Shown here one piece after another: positions 42,126 to 53,499 of a DNA stretch of 64,000 nt. The stretch spans positions 31,898,387 to 31,962,386 of the forward strand of contig NC_073746.1 of the NCBI RefSeq assembly GCF_029784135.1. The letters run 5' to 3'. The position numbers and the translations under genes are program-made. Position 1 is the first letter of the stretch. Each line of letters opens with the position of its first letter. This DNA is from Toxorhynchites rutilus septentrionalis (taxonomy: Eukaryota; Arthropoda; Insecta; Diptera; Culicidae). The notes beneath the pieces were generated by a model, which worked only from the letters and a program-made list of their open reading frames with translations, was not told the DNA's origin and did not search any database.

Positions 42126-42290
42126 TATAAATCAGCCATCCGCGATTTGAAGCCACACCACTTCTCGTTTGGCGGTCATCGAAGCAACATGGTCGCCGCA
42201 GAGCGTCGAGCGGGAGAGGATTGTTTTCTTGTCGGTGAAGGAGGAGTATGGAGTAGAGTTTGTTTCCACAAGGACCCTACTCAGGGCTAG
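42126..42290 (+). promoter_or_regulatory. TATA-like segment inside the palindromic MITE family
   Basis: TATAAATCAGCC at 42126 precedes AAGCCACACCACTTCTCGTT and ATGGTCGCCGCAGAGCG. The stretch 42160-42220 is an inverted relative of 40085-40145 (ACGCTCGCCGGCAACGATGT). No initiator at normal spacing was found. Only a short 34-codon frame follows, so its role is unclear. Confidence 0.2.
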
Positions 42291-42839
42291 AGGCGGAAAC
42301 CAAAAATAGAATAGAATGAAAACACAGATGCGAGTGAGCTAGCATGACACAACGAGAATTTTGGAATATAGATATACACTGCATTTATTTATATAAATGA
42401 ATATTTCATGAAAGTATGCTTTCAAATTCCAACAGGGTTACTGTTGCATGTTGTGGGGTTCGATCACATCTTCATCAGAATATGTGAGCAAAAGGGTTCA
42501 TAGTTTGTTATCGATATCTGAGTGGGAAGGGGAAGTCTAATGCGAGTTGAACCAAATAAACGAGGAGTGCTGATACCTTTCGTCTCTACTCGACTCTTTC
42601 GAGTCTACTGAAGTAATAAAAATTCATTCTAAAATAATATCCGAAGTAATAATCAAGTGGATTGAATAATATGATTGCGTAGTTCTACGTCGAAAACTGC
42701 GGTCGTGTCCTAGATACAACCCATTACATTTTTTACTAAAGAGTTATTTATGAAATTCGCAATTAACATCCGAAATGATAAACCAACAAATAAAAAAAAA
42801 AAAGATTGCGTAGTCCTACGTCCGAAGCGGTCGTGTCTC

Positions 42840-43380
42840 GTGTCGATTTTTTTAACTTTTTTAAAATTTTCTTCACTTTTGAAGAAAACGGCAATGTTTT
42901 GCATTTTAAACAACTCTTCTATTATTTGCGAATACTGATCATGTTTCAATGTAATCCAGCATTTCTTTATAAGTTAGTAAGACATCCCGTGAATCGTTGA
43001 TCGAAATAAGTGAATCAGATTGAACAAAAAGAATACGACGATGCGGAATAATGACTTCTCCCAGTGGCATTCATTTGCTTTTACGTGCTACAAATCACGA
43101 CACAAAAGAGAAGGAGACAACGCTGCTTCGATTCGTACTTCATGACATACGAGCCAACACATCAAACCCGTCATGTACGGTTTCGGTGCAAAAAGTTCAT
43201 TTTCTTCTTTGCCTCCAACATATACACATCGAACCTCTCCATGCATAATGAAACAGCAGGATTATACGGACTACGCAAAGCGAAAGATTCATATTCAACC
43301 AATGTAGCAGATCCTGATTCATAAGTCTCAGAGAGTGCGAACTATATGATTATTTAGCTAGATAGACATTCAAGGAAGGG
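42840..43380. other. Non-coding, nothing recognised
   Basis: Two plus-strand frames at 43051-43324 overlap in different phases and show no family resemblance. Confidence 0.3.
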
Positions 43381-43429
43381 TAGTCAGATTATATTTTTCA
43401 TTTTTAACGCTGCAATTTTTTAATATTTT

Positions 43430-43960
43430 TTTTCGAGATAACATCAGATCTCGACGTTTTATACATTTTCATTTGGCATCGAAAAAACATTTCAATTCTC
43501 TGAATTTCCTTTACTCCCCCTTTGGAAGATTTTCGAGGAGAAAAAAATCAAAACTTTGAGGCACCCTTAAATCATGTTCGATTGAGCTGAAATTTTGCAC
43601 AGATAAATTCGTTGATAAATAAAATAAATAAAATGTACATGGTCGGTTTTTGAAATTCGATAATGAATTTTTTTCCCATAACTTCATTGCCTCGCAGTCC
43701 CAAAAGGTCGATTTTCGGACAATTTTTTTTCGAGATGATCTCGACGTTTCATGCATTTTAAAGTCATTTGGCATCGAAAAAAATTTTCGATTTTCCAAAT
43801 TCAATCCGTGATTTTCGAGGATCAAAAAAACAAAACTTTGAGCGCTTTGAGGCATCCCTAAATCATGTCCGATTGAGCTGAAATCATTTTTTTTGGGCCA
43901 ATAAACAAAATGTACATGGTCGGTTTTTTAAAAATCGATGATGAATTTTTTGTTCCATAC
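43430..43960 (+). repeat. Two direct copies of a unit of about 240 bp
   Basis: Words TTTTTTTTCGAGATRA, CTCGACGTTTYATRCATTTT, TTTGGCATCGAAAAAA, AAAACTTTGAGGCAYCCYTA, AATCATGTYCGATTGAGCTG and AATGTACATGGTCGGTTTTT appear in order at 43430-43655 and again at 43725-43930. An inverted part of the same unit lies at 12190-12340. It is a dispersed repeat family with a local tandem duplication. Confidence 0.8.
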
Positions 43961-44176
43961 GCCCAAGCGCCGCCTGGAAGAGAAAGAGTGTGAGGAGATG
44001 GAGCTGCTTTATCGTTCTTGTTCTCGATCGCGGAAGTTCTTCAAGAAACTAAACGCCTCGCACAAAGGCTTTGTGCCGTGGGACGAAATGTGCAGAAACA
44101 AGGAAGGAGGCATCTTGACGAACGAACGCGAGGTGATCGAAAGGTGGAGGCAGCACTACACTGAGAGGAAAATTTA
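43960..44176 (+). pseudogene. RTE-like LINE fragment upstream of the reverse transcriptase domain
   Basis: The frame reads KRRLEEKECEEMELLYRSCS, then RSRKFFKKLNASHKGFVPWD, EMCRNKEGGILTNEREVIER and WRQHYTERK before a stop. In RTE-type LINEs the linker before the reverse transcriptase has the form ARKFYxxVNxxRxGFxPxxxxCRDKxGNLLTDxxxVxxRWxxHFxELL. Only this linker survives; both ends are cut by other sequence. The right border merges with the next repeat at about 44165. Confidence 0.8.
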
Positions 44177-45515
44177 GTAAATATGACGAATTTTTTGGTA
44201 CATGTTACCAATTCTCTAGTCATTTTCTACCCTACTAATCATTGGTACATGTTACAAAAAAAGGATGGTAGGCACATATGTCAAACAAACTACAAATTGT
44301 TGGTCCAACATTGGTGCAATAACAGTGAAAATTTTGCTTCATATTTGTGAGAGGTAATCATCAGGGATAATGACAATATTTTTTAAAAATTATTTTTAAT
44401 TTAAAAAATTGTATTTGATTGCGTTTAATTCTACATACTTAGAATACATTATACTAATAACTTATTCTATAAACAACATCAATATTTCTCGTTGAAATCA
44501 CTCTATGAACTGCGTACAAGAGGCAAATTTTAATCGCAGCCTCAACCACCTCAATTTCATGAGCATTTCAAAGCAAGTTCCCGAGCAAGTTCCCGTTCCT
44601 CTTCCTGCTGCATCGCTCTGATTTGCATTAGCTGATTAGCAGAGTGGCGGTAGAATTAGCACGTTTCATCCGTATTTTGTTCTCTCGTGTCCCTATGAAG
44701 AAAAGAAATACATATGTTAATGATATTAAATATGCTATAAATTATGTATGTTCACCTTAATTTTTTTACGGTCGATGATGTGTTGAAGAAAGATTCCAAC
44801 TCGCCGTTACCTTCAGTCCCATAGCTTGGATGGTTTTTGGTAAACAAGTATTACGAGTCTGGGATCATGCCAGTTGTAAAGACAAGGAAAAAGGTCAATA
44901 GTGTTGTAATGTATAGAATATAACTGATGTTTATCCTTGGCGGGAATATAAAAACAGTTTCCCGACCGAGGTGACTGATGTAATGATGTAAAAAAACGAA
45001 TACTTATCTCCGATTTGTTTATGATGAATGATTGTACTGCATATAATTTTAAGGCCAACTAAAAAAACAAAATATGGTATTAGGTCAATTATGTTAATAT
45101 GGATCAAAATTTCTTGTGATATTTTCCCCGCCGAAAATATGAAAACAAATTCTCGGGGGGATGAATACATAATTGAATTCAATAAAAACAAAGTGCTAAC
45201 TCCAAATCGCTCCGTCTCCAAAAGACAAATGGCGATTGCGAAGTGCGCACATCACAGTTGTTAGGTATGACAATAAAAACGAACTTACTAATGGTATAAA
45301 GTAAAATATACGAATTCCTGGTAGAAACATTCATTGCGTCTGACATCTTTTTTACGCAATTTTAGTAATATTTACAAGAAATGTGTATATTTTACTAATG
45401 TTTTTGCTACTAAAGATTTGGTAGCTGCTTTTACTAAACTATTTCTCCAGTGTACGATGAACACCCAATATTCATATAGACGACATAGTTTTACTAGCAA
45501 CACCGCTCCAGTGAG
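44160..45515. repeat. Possible MITE with TTTAGTAAA subterminal repeats
   Basis: ACTGAGAGGAAAATTTAGTA at the left resembles the inverted right sequence CACTGGAGAAATAGTTTAGT and TAAAAGCAGCTACCAAATC near 45400-45455. Repeated words TTGGTACATGTTAC (44209, 44241) and TTTACTAA (45390, 45435, 45490) recur. Borders are uncertain and no target duplication was found. Internal frames on opposite strands (44813-45264) overlap and carry no motif. Confidence 0.35.
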
Positions 45516-45651
45516 AAAAAAAAAAACTCTCTCGTTTTAGCTCTTTTCCCATTCGCTGCTCTCCGCAAATGGTGACCGAATGATGACGTAATTACTTGTA
45601 TTGTAACTTGTATTATTTCTCGCTCTGCACTTGTCTGTGCAGTGGTTTTCA

Positions 45652-46420
45652 CTATACTGCCGTTCTACGCATAGTTGTCCCATGTTACTTTTGGACAATA
45701 TTCACATTTCTTCATACACCGTTGTTTCTATGCCTAATCTTCCGGAAAAACACAAAAAAAGGTATTGTATGTTCCCATTTTTTAAAAAAAAACAACATCA
45801 AGCCCAATTGTCCCATGTTGATATTCTAGGCATTACTGTCCCGCCATGTGTTTTTTTTGTAGATCCATAATGAATTAATTGGTTCAAGTACAAGAATTTT
45901 ATGTCACGCTTTCAGCAGGGCTAATGAACTCACTTCTGGTTTGGAAGAACGAACTAATTCTCAAACAAATAAAAAAAAAATAACAGAACACGTGTACACC
46001 TTGTTAGCGAATGCCTAATAACAATGAGATTTATATTCTGCGAAGGTGTTGCAGATCACTCCCTTCTGCATAAAACGATGGTTTTATGCATAATCTTTCG
46101 GAAAAACACAAAAAAAACTTATTGTTTGTTCCCAGTATTTCCGAAAACAACATCAAGTTCGATTGTCCCATGTTGATATTCTAGACATAACTGTCCCACC
46201 ATGATTTTTTAAACTTTTAATCAAGCTTGATTTATTCAAGTGAAGGGAACTTTTCACATTTCATTAGAGAATAGTTCACTGCTCATAAAAAACCCGATGT
46301 ATTGCTAAACTGAAATGCTTAAAGCTTCTGGTAGACGAAAATGCTAGAAAACTTTGACTGCGTTTTTCTCAGTTGCTGATTTTGGAACATGGGACAAGTA
46401 TGCGTAGAACGGCAGTATAG
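45652..46420. mobile_element. MITE with CTATACTGCCGTTCTACG inverted repeats and internal duplication
   Basis: The left end is CTATACTGCCGTTCTACGCA then TAGTTGTCCCATGTTAC; the right end inverted is CTATACTGCCGTTCTACGCA then TACTTGTCCCATGTTCC. That gives near-identical repeats of about 37 bp. Inside, a segment of about 130 bp (45728-45855) is repeated at 46084-46210, with ATCTTYCGGAAAAACACAAA and TGTCCCATGTTGATATTCTA in both. The two open frames at 45596-45870 follow the duplicated repeat and are not genes. Confidence 0.85.
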
Positions 46421-49207
46421 TAGAACGGGAATAATTTAGTGTAACACGAAAATTGCATAGTTCTTCATTTTCAACCATCTTTCCTGGCTAAAGGTGTTAA
46501 TGATACGAAAACACGCTCTAAGAGGAATTCTTTCCACTAAGCCACAACCCAAACAATTTTGGGAATGTCAATTAGGATTATCTCGACCCAAACGTCCACC
46601 GAACGAACACCTCTAATGGATTGTCTTAATATGCTCCACTTTCATGGCCGGACGAGAGGAGAAAACCGGAAACTTTTTCGCGGCAACATTTGAGATAAGC
46701 CCTTCTGATGGTGCTGCTGCTGCTTCTACTAATGAATCCATCAAAGCGCATGCCCTCTTCATTTGGGTTCCTCGAGTTCCTCTAACGAAAAAAAAAATAA
46801 GTTGGAGCCGCTTAACTACCATCTCCCTCGCAGCATACCTTCCCCAAGGGGCAACACACTGGACCACCCAAGTCGTGAATTTGTCGCGCCCGATCTCACT
46901 CACTTTGCATCTTCTGGGGGGACAAGCGGGTCGGCGAATTTGCGCTGGCTTGATTGCTCAGACTCACTCAAAAAAAAAAAGCAATAACCAACGAGAATAT
47001 AAACTGAACGGCAATTAAATCATTAGTAGGTTAGATGACCCTGTCTATATAATTGGGGCGGCTCTATTCAGTTTACAACATAATTACCACCGCGAGATAA
47101 CGATACCCGCGGTGGAGGACAAACGAGGGGGGGCCCTAAAAGTTATAACTCGTTCCTCATATTCCGCTTAACCGATTTGATCGTCTCTCGTGGGTCGGCC
47201 CAGGCTTGACTCATAACCCGCTAATTGAAATGTGAGACTGTCGTAAGCAATAATAAAACTAGTTTGATGAAAGGAAAAAAATTGAAACTTGATGATGTTG
47301 AATACAAACTTCAAATTGAAGAGATTGTAAATTGTAAACGTTCAAGTTCAGAACTTACAATTGTACTCATCATTCCATTGCCCAATCGGTACCGATGTGG
47401 TACCTGCTCATATCGGACATTATCTCGATACTCTATCGCCTTCTACTATACACTTTTTTCCCACAATTTTTCGTGTCTTCTCCGATATCGTCGATTTCTC
47501 TTTCACGTGTCTGCGCTCCAGCATTCGCAGGCTGACCGACTGCCGGTGCCGATTTCCCCCACGGGCCACAAGAAAACGTCGGCTAATGAAGACATCTTAA
47601 AATTTAAATGAATATAGTAATCATTTTAATATCCCATGAATAGTTTTCAATAAAGCAAAGCGTATATTTATTAAACATCGCGCAACTGGATAGTCCCCCC
47701 CAACAGTGGGCGCCCCCTTTCGGAGGACCCCGCCCGGAGGCCTTTGCCGTGGTGAATATCTCCGGTGGTGGTCGCGCTTGGAATCGGAAACTATTTTTGG
47801 GAGGTCCGAAAGATTAAAACGTATAATCTTGACTGACTCACCCTCGGCTGCGGCAGCTTCTTCTTTCCCGGCAGCCACGGAGCCACACGAAGTCGGATTC
47901 GGTGAAGACTGGCGAATTTTTCCGTCAGCGAGACGCGCCGTTCTTGGCCGCCGTACAAATGTGGATATGTGTATTTTGGGACCCAGGAATCGTCTCACCT
48001 GTTTTTTGCCCTCTACTGGTGCACACAAACATACACACACACACATGATGTCATGGTCATCGGATTTATGTTCGCAAGTTAGAAGGCGCTCCATCAAGTG
48101 AAAACTTGCGAGGTATTCGTTGGGTGACCTTGATTGATGTGAGGAGTATTGCAATCCCTGGGTGGGTCCCAGCAATGTTGGAACTATATCACTGCAGAGT
48201 GGATACCTCGCGGACCGTTTTTGGATATCAATTTCTGGTGGATCGCTCTTGGGTTTCCTTCTTTATATGTGTGTTTGTTTTTATTATGACTTTATTTCGC
48301 ATTGTCGTTCTTTTTCTCTCTCTCTCTCTTCTTGATTTATTTTTTACCCGGAGAACTTCTGTAAATTAAGACTTCAGTCTGAGCTGATCGATTGCAAGCC
48401 TTGGAAGGGACAAAGGAGGAAGCGAACAGGGGGATAGGGTTCACCGCGAAGGTGTACGGCCAGAGATTGACGGATCGGCTAAGAGTTATTTCTTAATTTC
48501 GTCTCTTGACTAAGATAAGAGACATGGTGCTGTCGTGGAGGGGCTGTCACAGTGGGTCCTATTCATCAGTAGTTGTGTATAGTAATTGATTTTAATTTGT
48601 GAATCTTGATTCGCGATGCTAATCACCGGCGATTGTTTGTGGGTGGTCCGCAACGGCATACTCAGATTTCTTTGTGTGAACTTTTTTTCAAAATTTTGTT
48701 TTCAATGAGATATTTTTCTGTGTCAGTAATACGAAGGCATTCAGCAAGTATTCAACTTATTTGAAAGCAAATATGATGCGTTTTGTAGTGATAGAAATAT
48801 TCGATGACCTAGACGTTGAATGTGATATAAACTTAGGTCATATAAACGGAAAAATGTTTTTTTTTCGCTTCAATCGATTCCTATTATATTTATGCTAATA
48901 AGTTTGAAGCAAGTGTTCTTGATATTCTATTTTCATTATTTCTCCAATTCATATAAACTTAGCACTTAAAAAACATAAATATTTTTGAATGAACCTGATC
49001 TATTTGTCTTCAGTACTAAATTCTTTTATGTTTGGAGTTAACCGAGCTTTTTTGATTTTTCTGCAACGTAATACATTCTAAGATGGGACTACGCCTTTGA
49101 TTTCTTTGAGGGTCACTTAACGAAATTGAAAATGAGAATGTAACGAAAGTTTAAGAGATTCCAAATACATATTACGGAGCATTGTTGTTGTGATATGTAA
49201 CGTATAA
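46421..49207. other. Unique-looking DNA including a GC-richer block, no gene recognised
   Basis: Between 46600 and 48600 the sequence is GC-richer and repeat-free, with long frames on both strands (47621-48175 minus; 47706-48101 plus) that antisense each other. The minus-strand frame is arginine/serine/proline-rich, without motif, and reads through a CA repeat, so I think it is compositional. Microsatellites include CACACACACACACA-type DNA at 48027-48047 and CTCTCTCTCTCTCT at 48316-48331. A GATAA/GGCGGCTCTATT patch near 47050-47120 shows nothing I can name. Confidence 0.35.
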
Positions 49208-49880
49208 CATACAGGTCGGACTCGATTATAAACAATTTTAGACTCGATTGTATACAGTTAAAAAAAATATTTTTTTTTTATTTCAAATATGACTTATTTA
49301 CAGCGAAAATGAAATATTTACACGTTAAAGCGAGAGTTAATTGGTTATTATATGTACAGTGAAGTAAAAATCTGAGATTGAAATGGAATTAAAAAAGGGC
49401 AGAAGTGTCAGAAAACGAATTGTAGAGCGATTAGAGAGCTTTAATTTGGTTGATAGAAACATTCAGGTTTATTTTTTTTTTGTTGATAAAATTAAGAATA
49501 ATACCTTAAGAACCACTAACTTTTAAGTTTCTTCACTTCTAAAATGATACTTAAATCCACTAAGTTGGATGTTTAACAACTGTATTCTGTATAAAGTTCT
49601 CTCTTATTTCAAATGGAAACAACAGAATTGTAATACGTTTCATCAAATATGATTCTCTTCTGAATGAATTCGGATTTTTCATATGAGTAATATATTTTAT
49701 GAATTGAAGGGGATTAATCGAACATTAAATTCATCTTTTAAATTCATAAAAATAAAATCTATATGTATACAAAATCAAATAAATTTTTCTTTTTATCGAT
49801 TATATACAGTGAAAAGAAATCGAAGACTGTGTAAAATATGTGTATGTGCAGAAATTTATTCAAAATGTTTATAATTCGGT
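49208..49880 (+). repeat. TATATAATCGAGTC-family MITE, partial copy
   Basis: The left end CAGGTCGGACTCGATTATAA, AGACTCGATTGTATACAGTT, then TTTACACGTTAAAGCGAGAG and TGGTTATTATATGTACAGTG match 62637-62800. Near 49795-49830 GATTATATACAGTGAAAAGA and AATCGAAGACTGT match the right-end region at 63417-63460, but the final TATAATCGAGTCCG is lost. Degraded copy. Confidence 0.7.
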
Positions 49881-49889
49881 AAACTTTCT

Positions 49890-50669
49890 ATCGCTTCAAA
49901 TTTTACAACTCGTTTGGAAAATATTAATCCATGTAAAAACGATAGTTTTCAGGGCATTTAACATTGTAATGTAAAGTTAATCGAATTCAGGAATTTGTGA
50001 ACAATTCAAAGAACTAAATTCAAAAACTTTTGTTTTTTCTTATAAATTATAGTCCTGCGTCAAGCTTCCGTTTATGCCTCTTGGTGAAGGCACATGAAGG
50101 ACCCGCAGATTTTTAATTTTTATTGGCCGATAGTTTGGTCGTTCTCTTCAAGTTTCCAAAAATTCAAATATTTGAATCTATTCGCCTCTTCGCCTCTGCC
50201 ACGACCTTCTAAGATATTTTTTCAAACTTTTCAATATGTTTACAGCGTCCTAAAATCCCAGTTTTTATTAATCGATGACCAATTTCCATTACGAATCTTG
50301 CAAAAAACATAACTCGAAATCTGAATGTCTGATTGAATAATAATGTACAGTGATGTTGTTGGGAAATCGATGAAATATTTTGTTAAAATAGCGTTTTAAA
50401 TATACCGTTAAAAAATCTTACTCCTAAATAGAATTTATTATTAAAAATGTTTACATCTCAAACATGTCCCTTTCGATATTTTAAAAAATATTTTCATGAG
50501 AAAACCTTTTGAATTCAACAAAGTTTGACTATAGTGGTGTCTCTCCAGAATGGAGATATGAATTTTTAAAAATTTATGAAATTTCTATACTCTAACTAAC
50601 TTAACAAACATCCATTAGCTGTTATTAAACTAGTCAGTAGAATAATGGTCGAAAAAACGTATTGAGTGC
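49890..50669. other. AT-rich non-coding DNA
   Basis: No motif-bearing frame. ATAGTCCTGCGTCAAGCTTCC near 50051 may be a decayed piece of the palindromic MITE end. Confidence 0.3.
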
Positions 50670-50915
50670 TTAACACTAGATTGCCCAAACAAGTCATTTT
50701 GACTGCTTCCCAATTTCAATTAGGGAAGCTGTTATGTATATAATGGTATAGTTTCTTAGAATGTTGTGACTTTTTACACAACATATAACTGTGTTTATGA
50801 ATAATTGTGGTTACCTCCCCCCTCCTTCATTTCTGGAAATATATATGTGTTATACCTATATAGCCCAAAAGCAGTCATTTTGACTGCTTGAGGAATTTTA
50901 AATAATAAAATGACC
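50670..50915 (+). repeat. piggyBac-type left end with TTAA and CAGTCATTTTGACTGC palindromes
   Basis: TTAA at 50670-50673 is followed by CACTAGATTGCCCAAACAAG and TCATTTTGACTGCTT. A second GCAGTCATTTTGACTGCTT palindrome lies at about 50870. TTAA target sites and a CACTAG-like terminus are usual for piggyBac elements, and a piggyBac transposase relic starts 1.8 kb to the right. The link between them is inferred. Confidence 0.5.
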
Positions 50916-50934
50916 ATAGCGCCTTTTTTCTATG

Positions 50935-52395
50935 TTGCGTTAGGGTCACCATTAGAAAAACTGTCTTCGAAAGACTTTTAGAACATACTGATACAAACAT
51001 TTTGTGATGCAGAACTTGTCAATCTCTCAACTTCACTCAAAGTTATTGATATTTCTTCCCAAAAAAAAAGCTCTCTTCAATTGCTTGCCATTCTTTCCGG
51101 GGCAAACATAAACAAAGTTTATTGGCGGCATTTGAAAGAACGAACTTCACTCTACATAATGTGTGATTTTCAAAGCTATGTTATTTTTCGTGTTTGAGTA
51201 AAAAAAATTGGATGAAAACCCATCAATAACTTTGAGTAGGATTAGGGTATTGACAAGTTCTGCACAGAAAACTGTTGGTCTTGATAAGCTCTAAAAGTCA
51301 TACGAAGACAGCTTTGATGTAGAATTCGAAACAAAAAGTTAGAGCAAATAAACCCGCTTTTTCATGGTCACCCTAATGCAACTTAGGAACAAAGCGCTAA
51401 ATCGAGAATATCAAAAGATAGAAAAAAGTTTTGTTCTACAAAGTTGATTAAAATAAATGGGGCTACAATATTGACGAACTAAGTTTTTCTCTCTCTATAA
51501 AGATAAGAAAGGTAAATTTTTTATTTCATCGTAAATTTTGGTCACCCTATTTTTGATAACATAAAAATGAGCGCTCTATCATATGTAACAACTTTGTCGA
51601 AGACAGTTTTTGTCTGAAGAATAAATATCTTCCACAAAGTTTTTTTTTAACTATGTTGCATTAGGGTAACCATGAAAAAAACGGTTATTTTACTCTAACT
51701 TTTATATTCAAAATTCTACATCAAAATTGTCTTCGTACGACTTTTAGAGCTTATCAATACCAACATATTGCGATGCAGAATCTCAATCCTGCTCAAGGTT
51801 ATTGATGAGTTTTCACCCAAAAACTCATAATTTCGATTTTAATTTATTCAAAAAAAAAAATAATAATAACAAATCTTTGAAAACCACATAATATATAGAG
51901 TGAAATTTGTTCTTTCAGATTCCGTCAACAAACATTTTTTATGTTTGCCCCAAAAAGAATGGCAAGCAATTGAAGAGGCGTATTTTTTGGGAAGAAATAT
52001 CAATAACTTTGAGTGAATTTGAGATATTAACAAGTTCTGCATCGCAAAATGTTTGTATCAGTATGTTCCAAAAGTCTTCCGGAGACAGTTTGTATCTAGA
52101 ATTTTAAGTATAAAGGTTAGAGCAAAAAACAGTTTTTTTTAATGGTGACCCCCCCCCCAGGAGAAAGGCGCTATATCGGTTATTTCAAGAGATAGAAAAA
52201 AACTTTGTTCTACAAAGATCTCTCAAACAACTGGGACTACAACCTTGTCGAACTATGTTTATCTCTATCTGTAGAGGTAAGAAAATTAGATTTTTTATTT
52301 CATCGAAAATGTTGGTCACCCTATTTTTGGCAACATGAAAATGAGCGCTCTATTATATGTAAGAACAGTTTTTGTCTAGAGAATAACGGTCGAGC
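50935..52395. repeat. Array of two ~720-bp units with internal inverted repeats and an oppositely oriented middle
   Basis: Block A (about 160 bp; GTTGCRTTAGGGTMACCAT, then CTTTTAGARCNTA, CAGAACTTGTCAAT-like) appears four times: plus at 50935-51085, minus at 51225-51400, plus at 51652-51820, minus at 51985-52170. Block B (TTTTTTATTTCATCG, TTGGTCACCCTATTTTTG, ATGAGCGCTCTA) appears twice in the same direction, at 51405-51640 and 52180-52395. Block C, between the A arms, appears twice in opposite directions: TTGCTTGCCATTCTTTCCGG at 51100 and its inverted form near 51950 (CCCCAAAAAGAATGGCAAGC). Nothing here codes. Confidence 0.8.
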
Positions 52396-52504
52396 TCTAT
52401 ATGCTAATTTCCACTTAAATGCATCTCCTGGAGCATTGTGCATTGTATTAGAAGGCAGTTTTAAATTTTTTTTCGATTACCGTCACATGATAATATACAA
52501 GTAT

Positions 52505-53490
52505 ATGATAACTTGGAGATGAGGCAGATTGTATTCAAAGTGAAACATCTGACACTGAAGATATCGATGAGGAGTCGATCACCAATGATGAAAATGGAAA
52601 TGTCATCAATATATCCGGGGAAAGGTGTAGAGTGCTAAGCAGTGCAGACTCTGATGAAGAAACAGATAACAATTCCCAGGAGACTGGAACAATTGTCGAT
52701 GGTACTCTGCGGTCAATTTTTGACAAAACTGGTGTTCCTGGAAGGTTACCATCTACTTGTATTTTAAACGGTGTGGAAGGGCCAACAGGTAACGCAAAAA
52801 CGAGTGTTATGGCAGATGGTCTTATCTCGTTGATAATAGATAACAATATTATCAAGCATATAAAAAATACGCACAAATGTAGACTGCTGAATTTTAAGGA
52901 ATGATTGGACAACAGAATTATCTGAAATATGAGCATTTATTTGGATTTTATATGCTTGTAGAGCTTTGAGAATATTGAGAATAGTCAAGCTTGCTATCAA
53001 CCAGGGCAAAATATTACAGTTGACCAGCAATTATTTTAGACAAGAACCAGATGCAGATTCTCACAGTATATGCCTGATAAACTCAATAAACTTGGCATAC
53101 AATTGGAATAAATGTTTTGAATGGTTTTTCTTATTTGGGGAAATATCATCGATGCTTCTCAGTAAACACGTTGTTCTGAAACCTGGCAAGTCATTTAAAA
53201 GATGTTCAAATTTCACGACCAATTTTCCCTAGCATGTCACTCGCGACAAAATTATAGACAAAAAAAAACAATTCTAGTTGGAACTATCAGAGGAAACATA
53301 AAGGGAACTATCCAAATCAGTTTATCAAACGGAAAATAACATGCCTCGTTCTTCAACTCTGTTATGTAAAACAGAGAATTGTGTTCTTACAGTATATAAA
53401 AACGGACTAAATAAAAGAGTAGCTGTTCTAGATTCTAAGCATGAATATGTGAAAATTTATAAAAGTAATAAAAATACATAAAAAAATTCC
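52505..53490 (+). pseudogene. piggyBac transposase relic
   Basis: The N-terminal part is an acidic stretch (QSETSDTEDIDEESITNDEN, then SSADSDEETDNN) typical of piggyBac proteins. After frameshifts, YLKYEHLFGFYMLVEL corresponds to the family helix with FLGxxILxGVYK. Then DQQLF, a stop, TRTRCRFSQYMPDKLNKLGI matches DExLxxFRGRCxFxQYMPxKPxKxGIK. Later GTIRGN, PRSSTLLCKTENCVLTVYK and KRVAVLDSKHEYVK are recognisable in shifted frames. At least four stops or frameshifts and a deletion of the central catalytic region are present. The element is dead. Confidence 0.85.
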
Positions 53491-53499
53491 CACCTTCGT

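Larger units (their letters stand above)
37850..42840. repeat. Large fold-back of GACGTAGNNCTACGTC-family MITE copies
   Basis: The left arm (38148-39025, plus) and the right arm (40985-42840, inverted) share four blocks. Block A has GGTTGTATCC and TTTATCATTTCGGATATTA (38150-38270; 42700-42830). Block B has GAACAATACACTTATTAGTC and CTAACAGATGCAGACAG-like sequence (38270-38510; 41575-41800). Block C has CACAGAAAGATTCTGAGAAT (38600-38640; 41240-41270). Block D has TTGTAATGTATAGCATATCA (38825-39025; 40985-41130, and another copy at 41811-42090). Palindromes GACGTAGTCCTACGTC (39005) and GACGTAGAACTACGTC (41803) mark ends. The unequal order in the right arm shows at least two overlapping insertions. 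The centre (39030-40980) holds other relics. Confidence 0.75.

Noticed and set aside
47621..48175. 184-codon minus-strand frame, the longest outside transposons
   Set aside because: Low-complexity Arg/Ser/Pro/Ala composition, passes through a CA microsatellite, overlaps a 131-codon plus-strand frame and has no recognisable domain. A host exon cannot be fully excluded.
50700..52400. CRISPR-like or satellite array
   Set aside because: Repeats are long, imperfect and partly inverted, and the genome is evidently eukaryotic.
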